DNA of 64,000 nt from JAAZGD01 sp964489555 (GCA_964489555.1 CAZAZF010000002.1:1-64000); one strand, 5' to 3'. Shown: positions 33,638 to 42,434, counted from the first letter of the stretch. Made by a program: numbers and translations. Notes: generated from the sequence alone by a model not told the origin.

Positions 33638-34921
33638 GTGAATCAAGAAGGAAAAAAAGAACGCCTTAAAATATTGTTGGCTACAGAGTGGTACTACCCC
33701 TTAGTAAATGGGGTGGTTATTTCTGTTGCGAATCTAAGCCGAGCACTGAGAGAGCGGGGGCATGATGTAAGGATTATGACTCTTTCTCCCCGGTTCTTTC
33801 CTTTGCATAAAGACAATATATATTACATTGGGTCAGTTAAAGCAGAGCGCCTATATCCTGGCGGGAGGGCATCTTTCCCTGCATATTTTCCCCATTATGA
33901 AGAGTTGACATTGTGGTCTCCCGATGTGGTGCATACCCACGCAGAATTTACGACCTTTTTTTTAGCACGCAGACTGGCGGCTACCCATGACATCCCTCAG
34001 ATACACACTTACCATACTATGTATGAGGATTACACCCATTACTTTACCTCCCGGCCGGAAGTGGGCCGGAAGACCATCGAATTTCTGTCCAGAAAGTTGC
34101 TTCATGACATGGACAGAGTGATTGTGCCCACAGAAAAAGTGAAAAAAGTACTTGAGGGGTACGGGATTGCCACCCCAATGGAAGTGGTGCCTACGGGGAT
34201 TGATTTACTTCGATTTACCACAAAGCCAGATGAAGAAAGGCTAATGGAGCTTCGGAAACAGTGGGAGATTACCCCGGAAACAAAAGTTCTCCTTTATGTG
34301 GGCAGGATGGCGAAGGAGAAGAACATTGATGAATTGATAAAATATTTTTCCAAAATTCATGAACGAAACTGGGTGCTCCTCCTTGTTGGAGATGGTCCTT
34401 ACCGTACGGAATTAGTGAATTTGGTGAATCAAATGGGACTTCAAAATCGCATTCGATTTACCGGAATGGTACCGCCTGAACAGGTGGCAGCATATTACCA
34501 TATGGGGCATGTTTTTGTGAACAGTTCCACCAGTGAAACACAAGGATTGACTTATGTGGAGGCGTTGGCTGCGGGGTTGCCTTGCGTATGTCGTAGGGAT
34601 CCACTTATGGAAGATTTGGTTGTGAATGGGGTGACGGGATTTGATTTTGAAGATTTTCAAAAATTTGATAGCAGTTTGAAGCGGCTGCTCAGCTCAGACA
34701 GGGAGAGAGAAGTCTTGTCTCAGAATGCGAAAGATAAGGCCGCAGGATATTCTATAGATCGATTTGGTGAACGGATGGAACAGGTGTATAGAACGGTTAT
34801 GGCAGAACATGGTTTGGGGAAAGAAAAGAAGAGGCGGTTGTTGATTCCTGTGCATCGCAAATTGCCGCCATGGCCTTCCTTAATCAAAAATCCTTATAAA
34901 TCCAATTCGAAGATACTTTGA
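33638..34921 (+). CDS. GT4 glycosyltransferase, diacylglycerol glucosyltransferase type
   Basis: A GT-B fold retaining glycosyltransferase. The acceptor half carries ATEWYYPLVNGVVISVANL, HTHAEFTTFFLARRLA and the TYHTMYEDYTHYF segment typical of 1,2-diacylglycerol 3-glucosyltransferases. The donor half has LYVGRMAKEKNIDELI and SETQGLTYVEALAAGLP with the EX7E-type acidic pair. It likely makes monoglucosyl-diacylglycerol for membrane lipids or lipoteichoic anchors. The GTG start follows AGGGAAG. Its 3' end overlaps the convergent gene by 28 bases. Confidence 0.82.
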   Translation: MNQEGKKERLKILLATEWYYPLVNGVVISVANLSRALRERGHDVRIMTLSPRFFPLHKDNIYYIGSVKAERLYPGGRASFPAYFPHYEELTLWSPDVVHTHAEFTTFFLARRLAATHDIPQIHTYHTMYEDYTHYFTSRPEVGRKTIEFLSRKLLHDMDRVIVPTEKVKKVLEGYGIATPMEVVPTGIDLLRFTTKPDEERLMELRKQWEITPETKVLLYVGRMAKEKNIDELIKYFSKIHERNWVLLLVGDGPYRTELVNLVNQMGLQNRIRFTGMVPPEQVAAYYHMGHVFVNSSTSETQGLTYVEALAAGLPCVCRRDPLMEDLVVNGVTGFDFEDFQKFDSSLKRLLSSDREREVLSQNAKDKAAGYSIDRFGERMEQVYRTVMAEHGLGKEKKRRLLIPVHRKLPPWPSLIKNPYKSNSKIL

Positions 34922-35376
34922 GAAGCATGTTGTGCCATGAATCCAGAGAGTGTGGAATAAATCAAAGGCATTCCACTTCCTTGCTTTCCCAAATCCCTCG
35001 CTTTGGCCGCTGTATTTTCAGCCAGTTCAATAATGGCGGGAGAGAGTTCTACCAACATGTTGTAAAGGTTATGCAGAGGCTCCGTGTTTCCTTGCTCCGC
35101 CGAAATAGAAAGGGGTCCCAGGAACTCTTTGATTTTTGGAAGAGGCAAGGTGGTCTTTAAGACTTGAAGCAAAAATAGTAGCATGAGGTGCTCTTTGGAG
35201 TACTTCTTTTTTTTTGGTGGAAACAGGATTCGATCCTTCGTATAGTTGTTGATCATGGTTTTCGTGAGAGGTTTTTCCGGAGCATAGCGTGACATATAGG
35301 TAATAACTTGATCCATATAGAAACCAATATCCGGGATTTCCTTTTCGGTAGGGAATGGGAATATTTGTTGATTCAC
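34894..35376 (-). CDS. DUF1836 family protein
   Basis: Begins with FPFPTEKEIPDIGFYMDQVITYM and includes LTKTMINNYTKDRILFPPKKKKYSKEHLMLL, both typical of DUF1836. The N-terminal part resembles MerR-like winged helix spacing (MINNYTKDRIL), so a DNA-binding role is possible but unproven. The GTG at 35376 is preferred because AAAGGAG lies seven bases upstream; the open frame extends further without a ribosome site. It converges on the glycosyltransferase with a 28-base overlap. Confidence 0.78.
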   Translation of the reverse strand: MNQQIFPFPTEKEIPDIGFYMDQVITYMSRYAPEKPLTKTMINNYTKDRILFPPKKKKYSKEHLMLLFLLQVLKTTLPLPKIKEFLGPLSISAEQGNTEPLHNLYNMLVELSPAIIELAENTAAKARDLGKQGSGMPLIYSTLSGFMAQHASQSIFELDL

Positions 35377-35461
35377 AAGGCGCTCCTTTCTAGGCAAATG
35401 GAAGGTAGTGACAACACAGTTTATTATACTACGTATTATAATATTAATATGAGAAAACTTC

Positions 35462-35479
35462 AAATTCAATATTGAATTT
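35462..35479. promoter_or_regulatory. 18-bp perfect palindrome between divergent genes
   Basis: AAATTCAAT followed by its exact complement ATTGAATTT. It lies between the divergent DUF1836 and hemolysin-III genes, 86 and 72 bp from their starts, and is a candidate operator for both. Confidence 0.4.
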
Positions 35480-35550
35480 TGGTGAGCTTATGATAAAATG
35501 TTAATATAACAATACATAGTTATGAAAACTAGATTATTTGAGGAGGCCAT

Positions 35551-36195
35551 ATGACACGGAAATTACGAGAGCCCATCAATGCTATTACCCATTTATCCGG
35601 TGCAGTATTCTTTTTTTTAGGTACGATAGTAATGCTGGCATACCAATTAGTTCACGAATCGTCTCTTCTCAAAGTGACAGGGGGCCTTGTTTTTGGGACA
35701 AGCTTAGTGCTTCTTTATTTGGCAAGTGGCATTTATCATAGCTACGATGGGAGAGAGCAGGTTATCAAGGTGTTGAAAAAGTTAGATCATAGTATGATTT
35801 ATGTATTGATAGCAGGAAGCTACACGCCTATGTGCCTTCAGGTGTTGGATGGCAGTAAAAGGATTGTTATTTTGACCATTATTTGGGGTATTGTTATAGT
35901 AGGTGTTCTTACCAAGGTGTTTGTCCAAGGGATTCCACGACCAGTATACACGCTTTTTTATTTGTTGATGGGCTGGATGGTGGTTTTTTTTATAAAGGAT
36001 GTGTATGAAGGGCTTCCCTTGGGTGGATTTTCGTTGTTAGCTTTGGGAGGTGTGTTGTACACTACTGGAGGGATAATTTATATGGTTAAGAAACCGAATT
36101 TGGGATTGGAATTCGGGTTTCACGAATTGTTCCATGTATTCATTCTTGCCGGTAGTTTCAGTCACTATTTGATGATCTTTTTATATCTGAGTTAA
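35551..36195 (+). CDS. Hemolysin III / PAQR family membrane protein
   Basis: Seven membrane helices and the family's metal-site motifs: REPINAITHLSGAVFFFLG, SGIYHSYDG with KKLDHSMIYVLIAGSYTP, and ELFHVFILAGSFSHY near the end. The conserved His/Asp residues form a zinc site in PAQR proteins. TrhA in E. coli is linked to membrane energetics. Length 214 residues, normal. AGGAGG is close to the start. Confidence 0.9.
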   Translation: MTRKLREPINAITHLSGAVFFFLGTIVMLAYQLVHESSLLKVTGGLVFGTSLVLLYLASGIYHSYDGREQVIKVLKKLDHSMIYVLIAGSYTPMCLQVLDGSKRIVILTIIWGIVIVGVLTKVFVQGIPRPVYTLFYLLMGWMVVFFIKDVYEGLPLGGFSLLALGGVLYTTGGIIYMVKKPNLGLEFGFHELFHVFILAGSFSHYLMIFLYLS

Positions 36196-36283
36196 CAGAA
36201 GCCTCCTTTAAAGGCCTTGACAGAATGAGAAAACATGTCAAAATAGTGAGAAAGATAGGAAAGTGGCTGGAAAGGAGGGACAT

Positions 36284-36772
36284 ATGACCATATATGATTT
36301 TACGGCAATGGACAGTCGAGGCCAAGAGGTGACGATGGATCGATACCAGGGGAAAGTGTTGCTTGTCGTGAATACGGATCGGGGATGTGGATTTGCCCCT
36401 CAGTACGGGGAACTACAGTCTTTATATGAAAAGTATCAGAACCAAGGTTTGGAAATCTTGGATTTTCCATGCAATCAGTTTTTAAATGAGGATTTGGGTT
36501 CTTCCCAGGAGAACGCAACCATCATAAAAGAAAAGTATGGCACAACATTTACTACCTTTGCGCAGGTGGCAGTGAATGGCAAAGAAGCCCATCCTCTATA
36601 TGAATTTTTGCGGGAAAATTCCCCGGAGGGGCCTGTACCCAGGCTAAAATGGAATTTTAATAAATTTTTGGTGAGCAGAAATGGAATGATACTGGGGCGA
36701 TTTGCTGCCGCTGTTCATCCTGCTGATCTGGAAAAGGAGTTAGAAAAAGCTTTGACTTCTGAGGAGGAATGA
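36284..36772 (+). CDS. Glutathione peroxidase family protein (Cys type)
   Basis: Thioredoxin-fold peroxidase with FTAMDSRGQEVTMDRYQGKV at the start, the peroxidatic site VVNTDRGCGFAPQYGEL (Cys35), DFPCNQF (Gln of the tetrad) and WNFNKFL (Trp). Cysteine, not selenocysteine, is used although the host makes Sec. The TDRG before the catalytic Cys replaces the usual ASKC/TATKC context. The electron donor is probably thioredoxin. AAAGGAGG places the start at 36284. It overlaps the TetR gene by four bases. Confidence 0.92.
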   Translation: MTIYDFTAMDSRGQEVTMDRYQGKVLLVVNTDRGCGFAPQYGELQSLYEKYQNQGLEILDFPCNQFLNEDLGSSQENATIIKEKYGTTFTTFAQVAVNGKEAHPLYEFLRENSPEGPVPRLKWNFNKFLVSRNGMILGRFAAAVHPADLEKELEKALTSEEE

Positions 36773-37389
36773 TGATTAGAGATATTCCTTACCGAAAACA
36801 ACGAATCATTGAAGCGGCCATCGAGGTTTTGAAAGAAAACCCGGTGGAAAGAGCCACCGTTCGGAAAATTGCACAGCAAGCTGGATTAACCACAGGTGCC
36901 ATATATCATCATTATAAAAATAAAGATGAACTGCTTTTTGATGTAATCACTCGTTCACTTCAATTCACCCATCATTTAACGGATGCCACAAAAAACCAAG
37001 AGAGAAAGACGGGAGAAGAGCTTCTTCAGGAAATTATACGAGAGGTGGAAAAGAGATTCTCCAAGGTGGAAGAACAGCGCCTGTTCTTGATTCTGCTAAA
37101 TGATGCCATCGCTCAAGAAACGGCCATAAGAGACAAGTACGCCGAGAATTATAGGGAGATTATTGCAAATGCTTATCTTTTGTTGGGAGAGTCTTTGGGA
37201 ATATATAACTCAGAAAAGGGGCGAGCGGTTGCAGGCATTTTAATAGCTGCTCTGGATGGGATGGCCATCCAACAGTCTTTGAATGTACTTCCGGAAGAAC
37301 GACAAAAAATGGTAGAGACATTTGTGGACTTTTTTTTGAAGAGTATTCCCATTTACCTGAATTCTGATGGAGAAGATGGGATAATTTAG
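36769..37389 (+). CDS. TetR/AcrR family transcriptional regulator
   Basis: The N-terminal helix-turn-helix is clear: QRIIEAAIEVLKENP, then ATVRKIAQQAGLTTGAIYHHYKNKDELL. The rest is an all-helical ligand-binding domain of ~140 residues. Translationally coupled to the peroxidase gene through ATGATG at the junction, so it may repress this operon. The effector is unknown. Confidence 0.92.
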   Translation: MMIRDIPYRKQRIIEAAIEVLKENPVERATVRKIAQQAGLTTGAIYHHYKNKDELLFDVITRSLQFTHHLTDATKNQERKTGEELLQEIIREVEKRFSKVEEQRLFLILLNDAIAQETAIRDKYAENYREIIANAYLLLGESLGIYNSEKGRAVAGILIAALDGMAIQQSLNVLPEERQKMVETFVDFFLKSIPIYLNSDGEDGII

Positions 37390-37421
37390 AAAAAAGGATA
37401 ATGAAAGGAGAAGGTCTTCGT

Positions 37422-37907
37422 ATGGGATTGTTGGATAAGAGAGGAAAAAAGCTGTTGCAGCCCATTTGCGATGTTGATTTAGAAAAATATTCTGGGACTT
37501 GGTTTGAAATTGCCAGGTATCCTCATCCTTTTGAAAAGGGGATGGAGCAGGTTACCGCCACCTATAAAAAGAAACGAAATGGGAAGATTCGAGTGATTAA
37601 CAGTGGTGTTAAAAAGGGAGTATTTAAAAAAGCAAAAGCTATGGCATGGGTTCCGGACCCGGAGTGCACCGGAAGGCTGATGGTCCGTTTTTTCTTCCCC
37701 TTTAAGAGCGAATACAACATCGTTCTTTTGGATAAGGAATACTATCAGTATGCAGTGGTCACAGGAAAGAATAGGAAATATTTTTGGATACTTAACCGGA
37801 CACCGCAGATGGAAACATCCCTTTACAACAGGTTGGTGGAAGAGGCGGTTTCGATGGGCTTTCGAAAAAGAAAAATCGAAAAGGTTCATCAAAGCGAAGA
37901 GAGGTAA
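37422..37907 (+). CDS. Bacterial lipocalin (Blc-like), no signal peptide
   Basis: Lipocalin motif 1 appears as LEKYSGTWFEIARYPHPFEKGM, followed by VTATYKKKRNGKIRVINSG and a FFFPFKSEYNIVLLDKEYYQYAVVTG strand pair, with YFWILNRTPQM near the end. This matches the Blc subgroup that binds lipids. There is no lipoprotein signal, so it seems cytoplasmic, which is unusual for a family mostly found in Gram-negative outer membranes. ATG 37422 follows GAAGG by seven bases. Confidence 0.88.
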   Translation: MGLLDKRGKKLLQPICDVDLEKYSGTWFEIARYPHPFEKGMEQVTATYKKKRNGKIRVINSGVKKGVFKKAKAMAWVPDPECTGRLMVRFFFPFKSEYNIVLLDKEYYQYAVVTGKNRKYFWILNRTPQMETSLYNRLVEEAVSMGFRKRKIEKVHQSEER

Positions 37908-37916
37908 TGAAAGATC

Positions 37917-38825
37917 GTGGAAGATTTCGGGAACCATAAAATTCATGGACACCATCACTATCATTCTTCGGGAGGCCACAATTTGCGAGTTGCCTTCTTT
38001 TTGAATGCCTCATTTACGATCATCGAATTAATTGGGGGAATCCTCACCAATAGTATGGCCATTTTGTCAGACGCGCTTCATGACCTGGGAGATTCTCTCT
38101 CCCTGGGTGTGGCCTGGTATTTAGAAAAAATATCTAAGAAGGGCCCGGATCAAAGATTTTCTTTTGGCTATGGCCGGTTTTCTTTGCTGGGGGCTTTGCT
38201 GACCAGCATGGTATTAATTATTGGAGCCGTGGTGATTCTTATGAATGTCATTCCTCGAATTATGGCCCCTCAACCCGTCCATGCGGAAGGAATGTTGGGA
38301 TTGGCCATTCTTGGGATTGTGGTAAATGGTCTTGCCGCCTTGCGATTACGAAAAAGTCATTCTTTCAACGAAAAAATGGCAGCCTGGCACCTTTTGGAGG
38401 ATGTCTTGGGGTGGGTGGCCGTTTTTGTGGTAAGCATTGTACTTATGTTTTATAATGTTCCGATTTTGGACCCATTGCTTTCCTTGGGAATTACCTTTTA
38501 TGTGCTTTATAATGTGATAAAAAATCTAAAAAAAATCTTTCGTGTTCTTCTTCAAGAAGTACCTGCTCACTTGTCGATGGAGCAGTTGGAAAAAGAGTTG
38601 GAATCTATTCCGGGAGTGGTTCGAGTGTACCATACCCATTTATGGTCATTGGAAGGCACCCGGAATTTTTTAAGTACCCATTTGGTGATAAAAGGGATCA
38701 TGTTAAAAGAAGAAGTAATTCAAGTGAAAAAAGAAGCTTTGGATAGAATGGGGCGTTATGGTATTGACCATGTGACTTTGCAAATCGATTATCCTGAGGA
38801 GGAAAACGAATTTCATTGCTACTAG
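37917..38825 (+). CDS. CDF family cation efflux protein
   Basis: A six-helix cation diffusion facilitator that exports Zn, Mn or Fe ions in exchange for protons. The N-terminus is His-rich (HGHHHYHSSGGH). The helix-2 site is SDALHDLGDSLS and the helix-5 site HLLEDVLGW, giving the usual two His/Asp pairs. The cytoplasmic C-terminal domain covers ~215-302. It begins with GTG nine bases after the lipocalin stop, so they are likely cotranscribed. Confidence 0.92.
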   Translation: MEDFGNHKIHGHHHYHSSGGHNLRVAFFLNASFTIIELIGGILTNSMAILSDALHDLGDSLSLGVAWYLEKISKKGPDQRFSFGYGRFSLLGALLTSMVLIIGAVVILMNVIPRIMAPQPVHAEGMLGLAILGIVVNGLAALRLRKSHSFNEKMAAWHLLEDVLGWVAVFVVSIVLMFYNVPILDPLLSLGITFYVLYNVIKNLKKIFRVLLQEVPAHLSMEQLEKELESIPGVVRVYHTHLWSLEGTRNFLSTHLVIKGIMLKEEVIQVKKEALDRMGRYGIDHVTLQIDYPEEENEFHCY

Positions 38826-38870
38826 ATGGAAGCGCTAATGGGAGAATAGAAAAGGAGCCAGAGCGAAATA

Positions 38871-39968
38871 TTGAATGTGAGAGAGTTTCAAGAGGACTTG
38901 ATGAGTTGGTACAAGAAGGAGGCGAGAGATCTTCCCTGGCGAAGAGAACCGTCTCCTTATGGCATTTGGGTATCAGAGATGATGCTTCAACAGACACGGG
39001 TAGAAACGGTAATTCCCTACTATCAACGGTTTATGGAAATTTATCCAGATGTTTCTTCCTTGGCGAATGCCTCGGAAGAGCAACTCCTTAAAATATGGCA
39101 AGGTTTGGGATACTATGCCAGGGCTCGAAATTTAAAAAATGGAGCCCAAGTTGTGATGGAGCATTATGGGGGACGATTGCCCGAAGAAAGAGAAGAGTTG
39201 CTGAAGATTCCGGGAATCGGTCCCTATGTATCGGCGGCAATTGCCTCTATGGCATTTCAAAAGAAAGAAGCCTCTTTGGACGGAAATCTTTACCGGGTTT
39301 TGTCCCGGGTGTCTCTTTGGGAGAAAGACATCAATCAAGTGCATTCAAAGCGGGCGTTGGGATTGGTGGCACAGGAGATGATGCCCCAAGAACGCCCCGG
39401 AGACTTCAACCAAGCATTGATGGACCTAGGTGCTGCCGTATGTTTGGCCAATAGGGTTCCTTTGTGTGAAAAGTGCCCCATAATCCGCCATTGCAAAGCC
39501 CACAGCCAGGGAAAAACAGACTGCATTCCTGTAAAAACAAAAAAGAAGCCCCGAAAAATATTGTATAAAACAGTATTTCTTATTCAATTTGAAAATCAAG
39601 TGATTCTTGTGAAACGGCCCGACAAAGGGTTGCTGGCGGGTCTTTGGGAATTCCCCAATGTGGAAGGGCATCTTTCCAAGAAAGGTGCTATGAAATTTTT
39701 GAAAGAAGGGGGCATCTTAACGGAAAGCACTGAAGAGACATGCCCTGATGAAATCCTGGAAGAAATAACATTTTCCAAACACATTTTCAGTCATCAGGAA
39801 TGGCACATGATAGGATATCAGGTCACTTCAAGTGAACAACACCCCTTTACAGGGAAAGAACCCTATTTGAATTGGCAATGGGTAAAAGTAGAAGCGTTGG
39901 TGCACTCTTATTCCATCCCTTCTGCTTTTCGAGATTACATGGAGATTGTTGAGGGTAAGAATATATAA
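38871..39968 (+). CDS. mutY: Adenine DNA glycosylase MutY
   Basis: Removes adenine mispaired with 8-oxoguanine. The helix-hairpin-helix reads LLKIPGIGPYVSAAIASMAF, preceded by the catalytic SEMMLQQTRVETV glutamate. Four cysteines form the 4Fe-4S site (CLANRVPLCEKCPIIRHC). The C-terminal ~130 residues form the NUDIX-like 8-oxoG recognition domain (LVKRPDKGLLAGLWEFPNVEGHL). The TTG start is some way from AAGGAG; GTG 38877 is an alternative. Confidence 0.95.
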   Translation: MNVREFQEDLMSWYKKEARDLPWRREPSPYGIWVSEMMLQQTRVETVIPYYQRFMEIYPDVSSLANASEEQLLKIWQGLGYYARARNLKNGAQVVMEHYGGRLPEEREELLKIPGIGPYVSAAIASMAFQKKEASLDGNLYRVLSRVSLWEKDINQVHSKRALGLVAQEMMPQERPGDFNQALMDLGAAVCLANRVPLCEKCPIIRHCKAHSQGKTDCIPVKTKKKPRKILYKTVFLIQFENQVILVKRPDKGLLAGLWEFPNVEGHLSKKGAMKFLKEGGILTESTEETCPDEILEEITFSKHIFSHQEWHMIGYQVTSSEQHPFTGKEPYLNWQWVKVEALVHSYSIPSAFRDYMEIVEGKNI

Positions 39969-40068
39969 TACTTTGTTCGTTGACTCGAGAAATGAATTTG
40001 AGAATAGGGGTTCTTACTGTGGGAGGATGGAAGAAAATTCTCCGAAGGGAAGCAGGGAGGAACGGGAC

Positions 40069-41043
40069 ATGAAAATAAGACCAAGTTATGAAGACAGTAG
40101 ATACGGAGAAATTTATTTAGCTGGCGGATGCTTTTGGGGCACACAAGCGTATTTAAATCGGATTATGGGAGTCGTTTATACGGATGTGGGCTATGCCAAT
40201 GGAGAAAGCGATAAAACAGACTATTATTCCATTGGGAAAACCGGTCATGCGGAGGCTGTGTATGTGGTTTATGATCCCCATAAACTGCCTTTAGAGGAAT
40301 TGTTGGGATATTATTTTGGTATCATTGATCCTACCAGTTTGAACCGGCAAGGGAACGATGGGGGGGCTCAGTATCGAACGGGGATTTACTATGTCCAGAA
40401 AGAGCATCTTTTGACGATAGGAAAAGCGGTAGCGGCGGAGCAAGAAAACTGGGACGCTCCAATGGTTGTTGAGGTAGAGCCTCTTATCAACTATGTGTTG
40501 GCAGAGGAATACCATCAGGATTATCTTGATAAAAATCCATCGGGGTATTGTCATGTAAACTTATCCGACATACCAAGAGAAAAACCTATAATCAATCCAA
40601 GGGATTATCCGAAGCCCTCTGCGGAAACACTGCGAAAAGAATTAACCGAAGAGCAGTTTCTGATTACACAAAAAAATGGCACAGAACCACCCTTTGAAAA
40701 CCTGTACTGGGAAAATAAAGAAGAGGGTCTTTATGTGGATGTGGTCACGGGGGAACCACTGTTTTTGTCTTTGGACAAATACGATTCCGGTACTGGTTGG
40801 CCTTCCTTTGTGAAGCCCATTGATTGGGATGTGGTAACCTATCATAAAGACCAAAGTGTAGGTGGGATACGCATTGAAGTGAGAAGCAGAACTGGAGATT
40901 CTCATTTGGGGCACTTGTTTCAGGATGGGCCAAGCTCTGAAGGAGGACTTCGATTTTGTATGAATAGCGGGTCACTGCGATTTGTCTCACTTGATTTCAT
41001 GGAGGAGATGGGATATGGAGAATTTTTGGTGTATTTTTATTGA
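40069..41043 (+). CDS. msrAB: Bifunctional methionine sulfoxide reductase MsrA-MsrB
   Basis: Repairs both epimers of oxidised methionine. The MsrA domain (~1-170) carries AGGCFWGTQAYLNRIMGV with Cys21. The MsrB domain (~185-324) has GTGWPSFVKPIDW, EVRSRTGDSHLGHLF and RFCMNSGSLRF with the catalytic Cys. Clostridial MsrA is sometimes a selenoprotein; here it is cysteine. MsrB's zinc CxxC pairs are not seen. ATG 40069 has GGGAGG upstream. The oxidative-stress regulator follows. Confidence 0.94.
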   Translation: MKIRPSYEDSRYGEIYLAGGCFWGTQAYLNRIMGVVYTDVGYANGESDKTDYYSIGKTGHAEAVYVVYDPHKLPLEELLGYYFGIIDPTSLNRQGNDGGAQYRTGIYYVQKEHLLTIGKAVAAEQENWDAPMVVEVEPLINYVLAEEYHQDYLDKNPSGYCHVNLSDIPREKPIINPRDYPKPSAETLRKELTEEQFLITQKNGTEPPFENLYWENKEEGLYVDVVTGEPLFLSLDKYDSGTGWPSFVKPIDWDVVTYHKDQSVGGIRIEVRSRTGDSHLGHLFQDGPSSEGGLRFCMNSGSLRFVSLDFMEEMGYGEFLVYFY

Positions 41044-41079
41044 ACGTGTAGGTAATGACTCCCGGTGGAGAAACTGCTA

Positions 41080-41108
41080 TTGACATTTCAGCCTTTTAGA
41101 CTTACTAT
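41080..41108 (+). promoter_or_regulatory. SigA promoter of the perR operon
   Basis: TTGACA (41080-41085), 17 bp, then TACTAT (41103-41108). The operator at 41112-41128 covers the predicted start of transcription. Confidence 0.65.
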
Positions 41109-41111
41109 TAT

Positions 41112-41128
41112 ATTATAACGGTTATAAT
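41112..41128. promoter_or_regulatory. Fur/PerR-type operator
   Basis: ATTATAAC-G-GTTATAAT is a perfect 8-1-8 inverted repeat and closely resembles the B. subtilis PerR box TTATAATNATTATAA. Placed just after the -10 of the perR gene, it suggests autorepression and peroxide control of the whole operon. Confidence 0.75.
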
Positions 41129-41151
41129 AGTTATACGGAAAGGAAATACAA

Positions 41152-41574
41152 ATGCTAGATTCTTATGAAAAGATTCGGGAACAACTTATGGAACATGAGG
41201 TGAAGCCTTCCTATAATCGGATAAAAATTCTGGAGTATTTGATGAAGAACCGTGATCATCCTACGGCAGATGACATTTATGTGGAATTGAAAAAAGAGCT
41301 TCCTACTTTATCCAAGGCGACGGTATATAATTCCATTAATGCTTTTACACACGCCGGTTTGGTGAAGGTGTTGAATATGGAGGGGAACGAATCCAGATAC
41401 GACCCGGTGACTTCCACCCATGGTCATTTTCATTGTGAGCAATGTGGGTCGTATTATGACTTTAAGATTTCCGTAGAAAATTTACGTTCTGATGATTTGG
41501 CAGGATTTGCCATTAAAGAAACCGACGTTTACCTTCGGGGCATTTGTAAAAAATGTCTGGGAGGAAGTAAATAA
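41152..41574 (+). CDS. perR: Fur-family peroxide-type regulator
   Basis: A winged-helix N-terminus (PSYNRIKILEYLMKNRDHPTADDIYVELKK, TLSKATVYNSINAF) precedes the dimerisation domain with HGHFHCEQCG and GICKKCLGG, the structural zinc CXXC pairs. The sequence is closer to PerR than to Fur, and the operator and neighbours (rubredoxin, rubrerythrin, MsrAB) fit peroxide control. Metal site ligands needed for PerR oxidation cannot be fully checked without alignment. Confidence 0.85.
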   Translation: MLDSYEKIREQLMEHEVKPSYNRIKILEYLMKNRDHPTADDIYVELKKELPTLSKATVYNSINAFTHAGLVKVLNMEGNESRYDPVTSTHGHFHCEQCGSYYDFKISVENLRSDDLAGFAIKETDVYLRGICKKCLGGSK

Positions 41575-41607
41575 AAACGATATCAAGAGAATGAAGGAGG
41601 ATTAAAA

Positions 41608-41766
41608 ATGAAAAAGTTTGTATGCAATCTATGTGGGTACGTTTATGATGAAGCAGCTGGGGATCCGGACAATGGCGTAGCTGCCGGGACCAAATGGGAA
41701 GATGTTCCGGAAGATTGGGTTTGTCCTCTGTGTGGAGCTCCGAAAGAGGAATTTTCTGAAGAGTAA
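41608..41766 (+). CDS. Rubredoxin
   Basis: A 52-residue protein with two CxxCG knuckles, FVCNLCGYVYDEAAGDPDNG and WVCPLCGAPKEEF, that bind one iron. It donates electrons to rubrerythrin or superoxide reductase in anaerobes. AAGGAGG lies seven to eight bases upstream. It stands in an operon between perR and rubrerythrin. Confidence 0.96.
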   Translation: MKKFVCNLCGYVYDEAAGDPDNGVAAGTKWEDVPEDWVCPLCGAPKEEFSEE

Positions 41767-41807
41767 AAGAAGTTGGTTATATGGAAAATTTGGAGAGGAA
41801 ATATAGA

Positions 41808-42299
41808 ATGAGTGAGAAGACATTAGACAATTTAATGGCAGCTTTTGCAGGAGAATCTCAAGCGAATCGAAAATACTTGGCGTATGCAAAGAAGGCGGAA
41901 ACAGAAGGGAAATACAATGCTGCTAAGTTGTTTCGCGCTGCAGCCGATGCGGAGACACTTCATGCATTAAAGGAATTTGATGTGGCAGGGAAGATTAAGT
42001 CCACGAAAGAGAATTTAATGGATGGAATCGCAGGAGAAACATATGAATATAAGGAAATGTATCCTCCTTTCATAGAACAGGCCGAGAAAGATGGGAACAA
42101 AGGGGCAGCCACCGTCTTTACACACGCCATGAAAGCAGAAAAAGTGCATGCAAGGCTTTATCAGGAAGCGTTGGACAGTTTGGATGATACGGAAGAGAAG
42201 CACTATTATTTATGCCCCGTCTGTGGGAATATAGAAACTGCGCCAACAGATCAATGCGGCATTTGTGGAGTGGCCGGAGCAAAATTTATTGAATATTAG
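41808..42299 (+). CDS. Rubrerythrin
   Basis: NADH-peroxidase component. The N-terminal four-helix diiron domain shows FAGESQANRKYLAYA, ADAETLHALKEF, GETYEYKEMY and KAEKVHARLY, the four carboxylate/histidine clusters. The C-terminal rubredoxin-like domain has YLCPVCGNIE and CGICGV. With upstream rubredoxin and a PerR box it forms a peroxide-defence operon. GGAGAGG precedes the ATG at 41808; an earlier in-frame ATG at 41781 is less likely. Confidence 0.95.
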   Translation: MSEKTLDNLMAAFAGESQANRKYLAYAKKAETEGKYNAAKLFRAAADAETLHALKEFDVAGKIKSTKENLMDGIAGETYEYKEMYPPFIEQAEKDGNKGAATVFTHAMKAEKVHARLYQEALDSLDDTEEKHYYLCPVCGNIETAPTDQCGICGVAGAKFIEY

Positions 42300-42308
42300 A
42301 ATTTGCGT

Positions 42309-42334
42309 AACCCCCTCGTCTGAGGGGGTTTTTC
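42309..42334 (+). terminator. Terminator of the perR-rubredoxin-rubrerythrin operon
   Basis: AACCCCCTC (42309-42317) pairs perfectly with GAGGGGGTT (42322-42330), followed by TTT. Confidence 0.88.
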
Positions 42335-42434
42335 GTGGGTATGAATCAAATGAATTTTTACGAACTGAGATAATTTCGATGTAAAATTTTTGAATTGTGA
42401 TATAATTTGGAAGTAGGTACCAAAGGAGAAGGAT

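Noticed and set aside
36284..36772. Glutathione peroxidase as a second selenoprotein
   Set aside because: The catalytic codon is TGT (Cys35) and the frame has no internal TGA.
40069..41043. MsrA as a selenoprotein
   Set aside because: The active site reads GCFWG with an ordinary cysteine codon.
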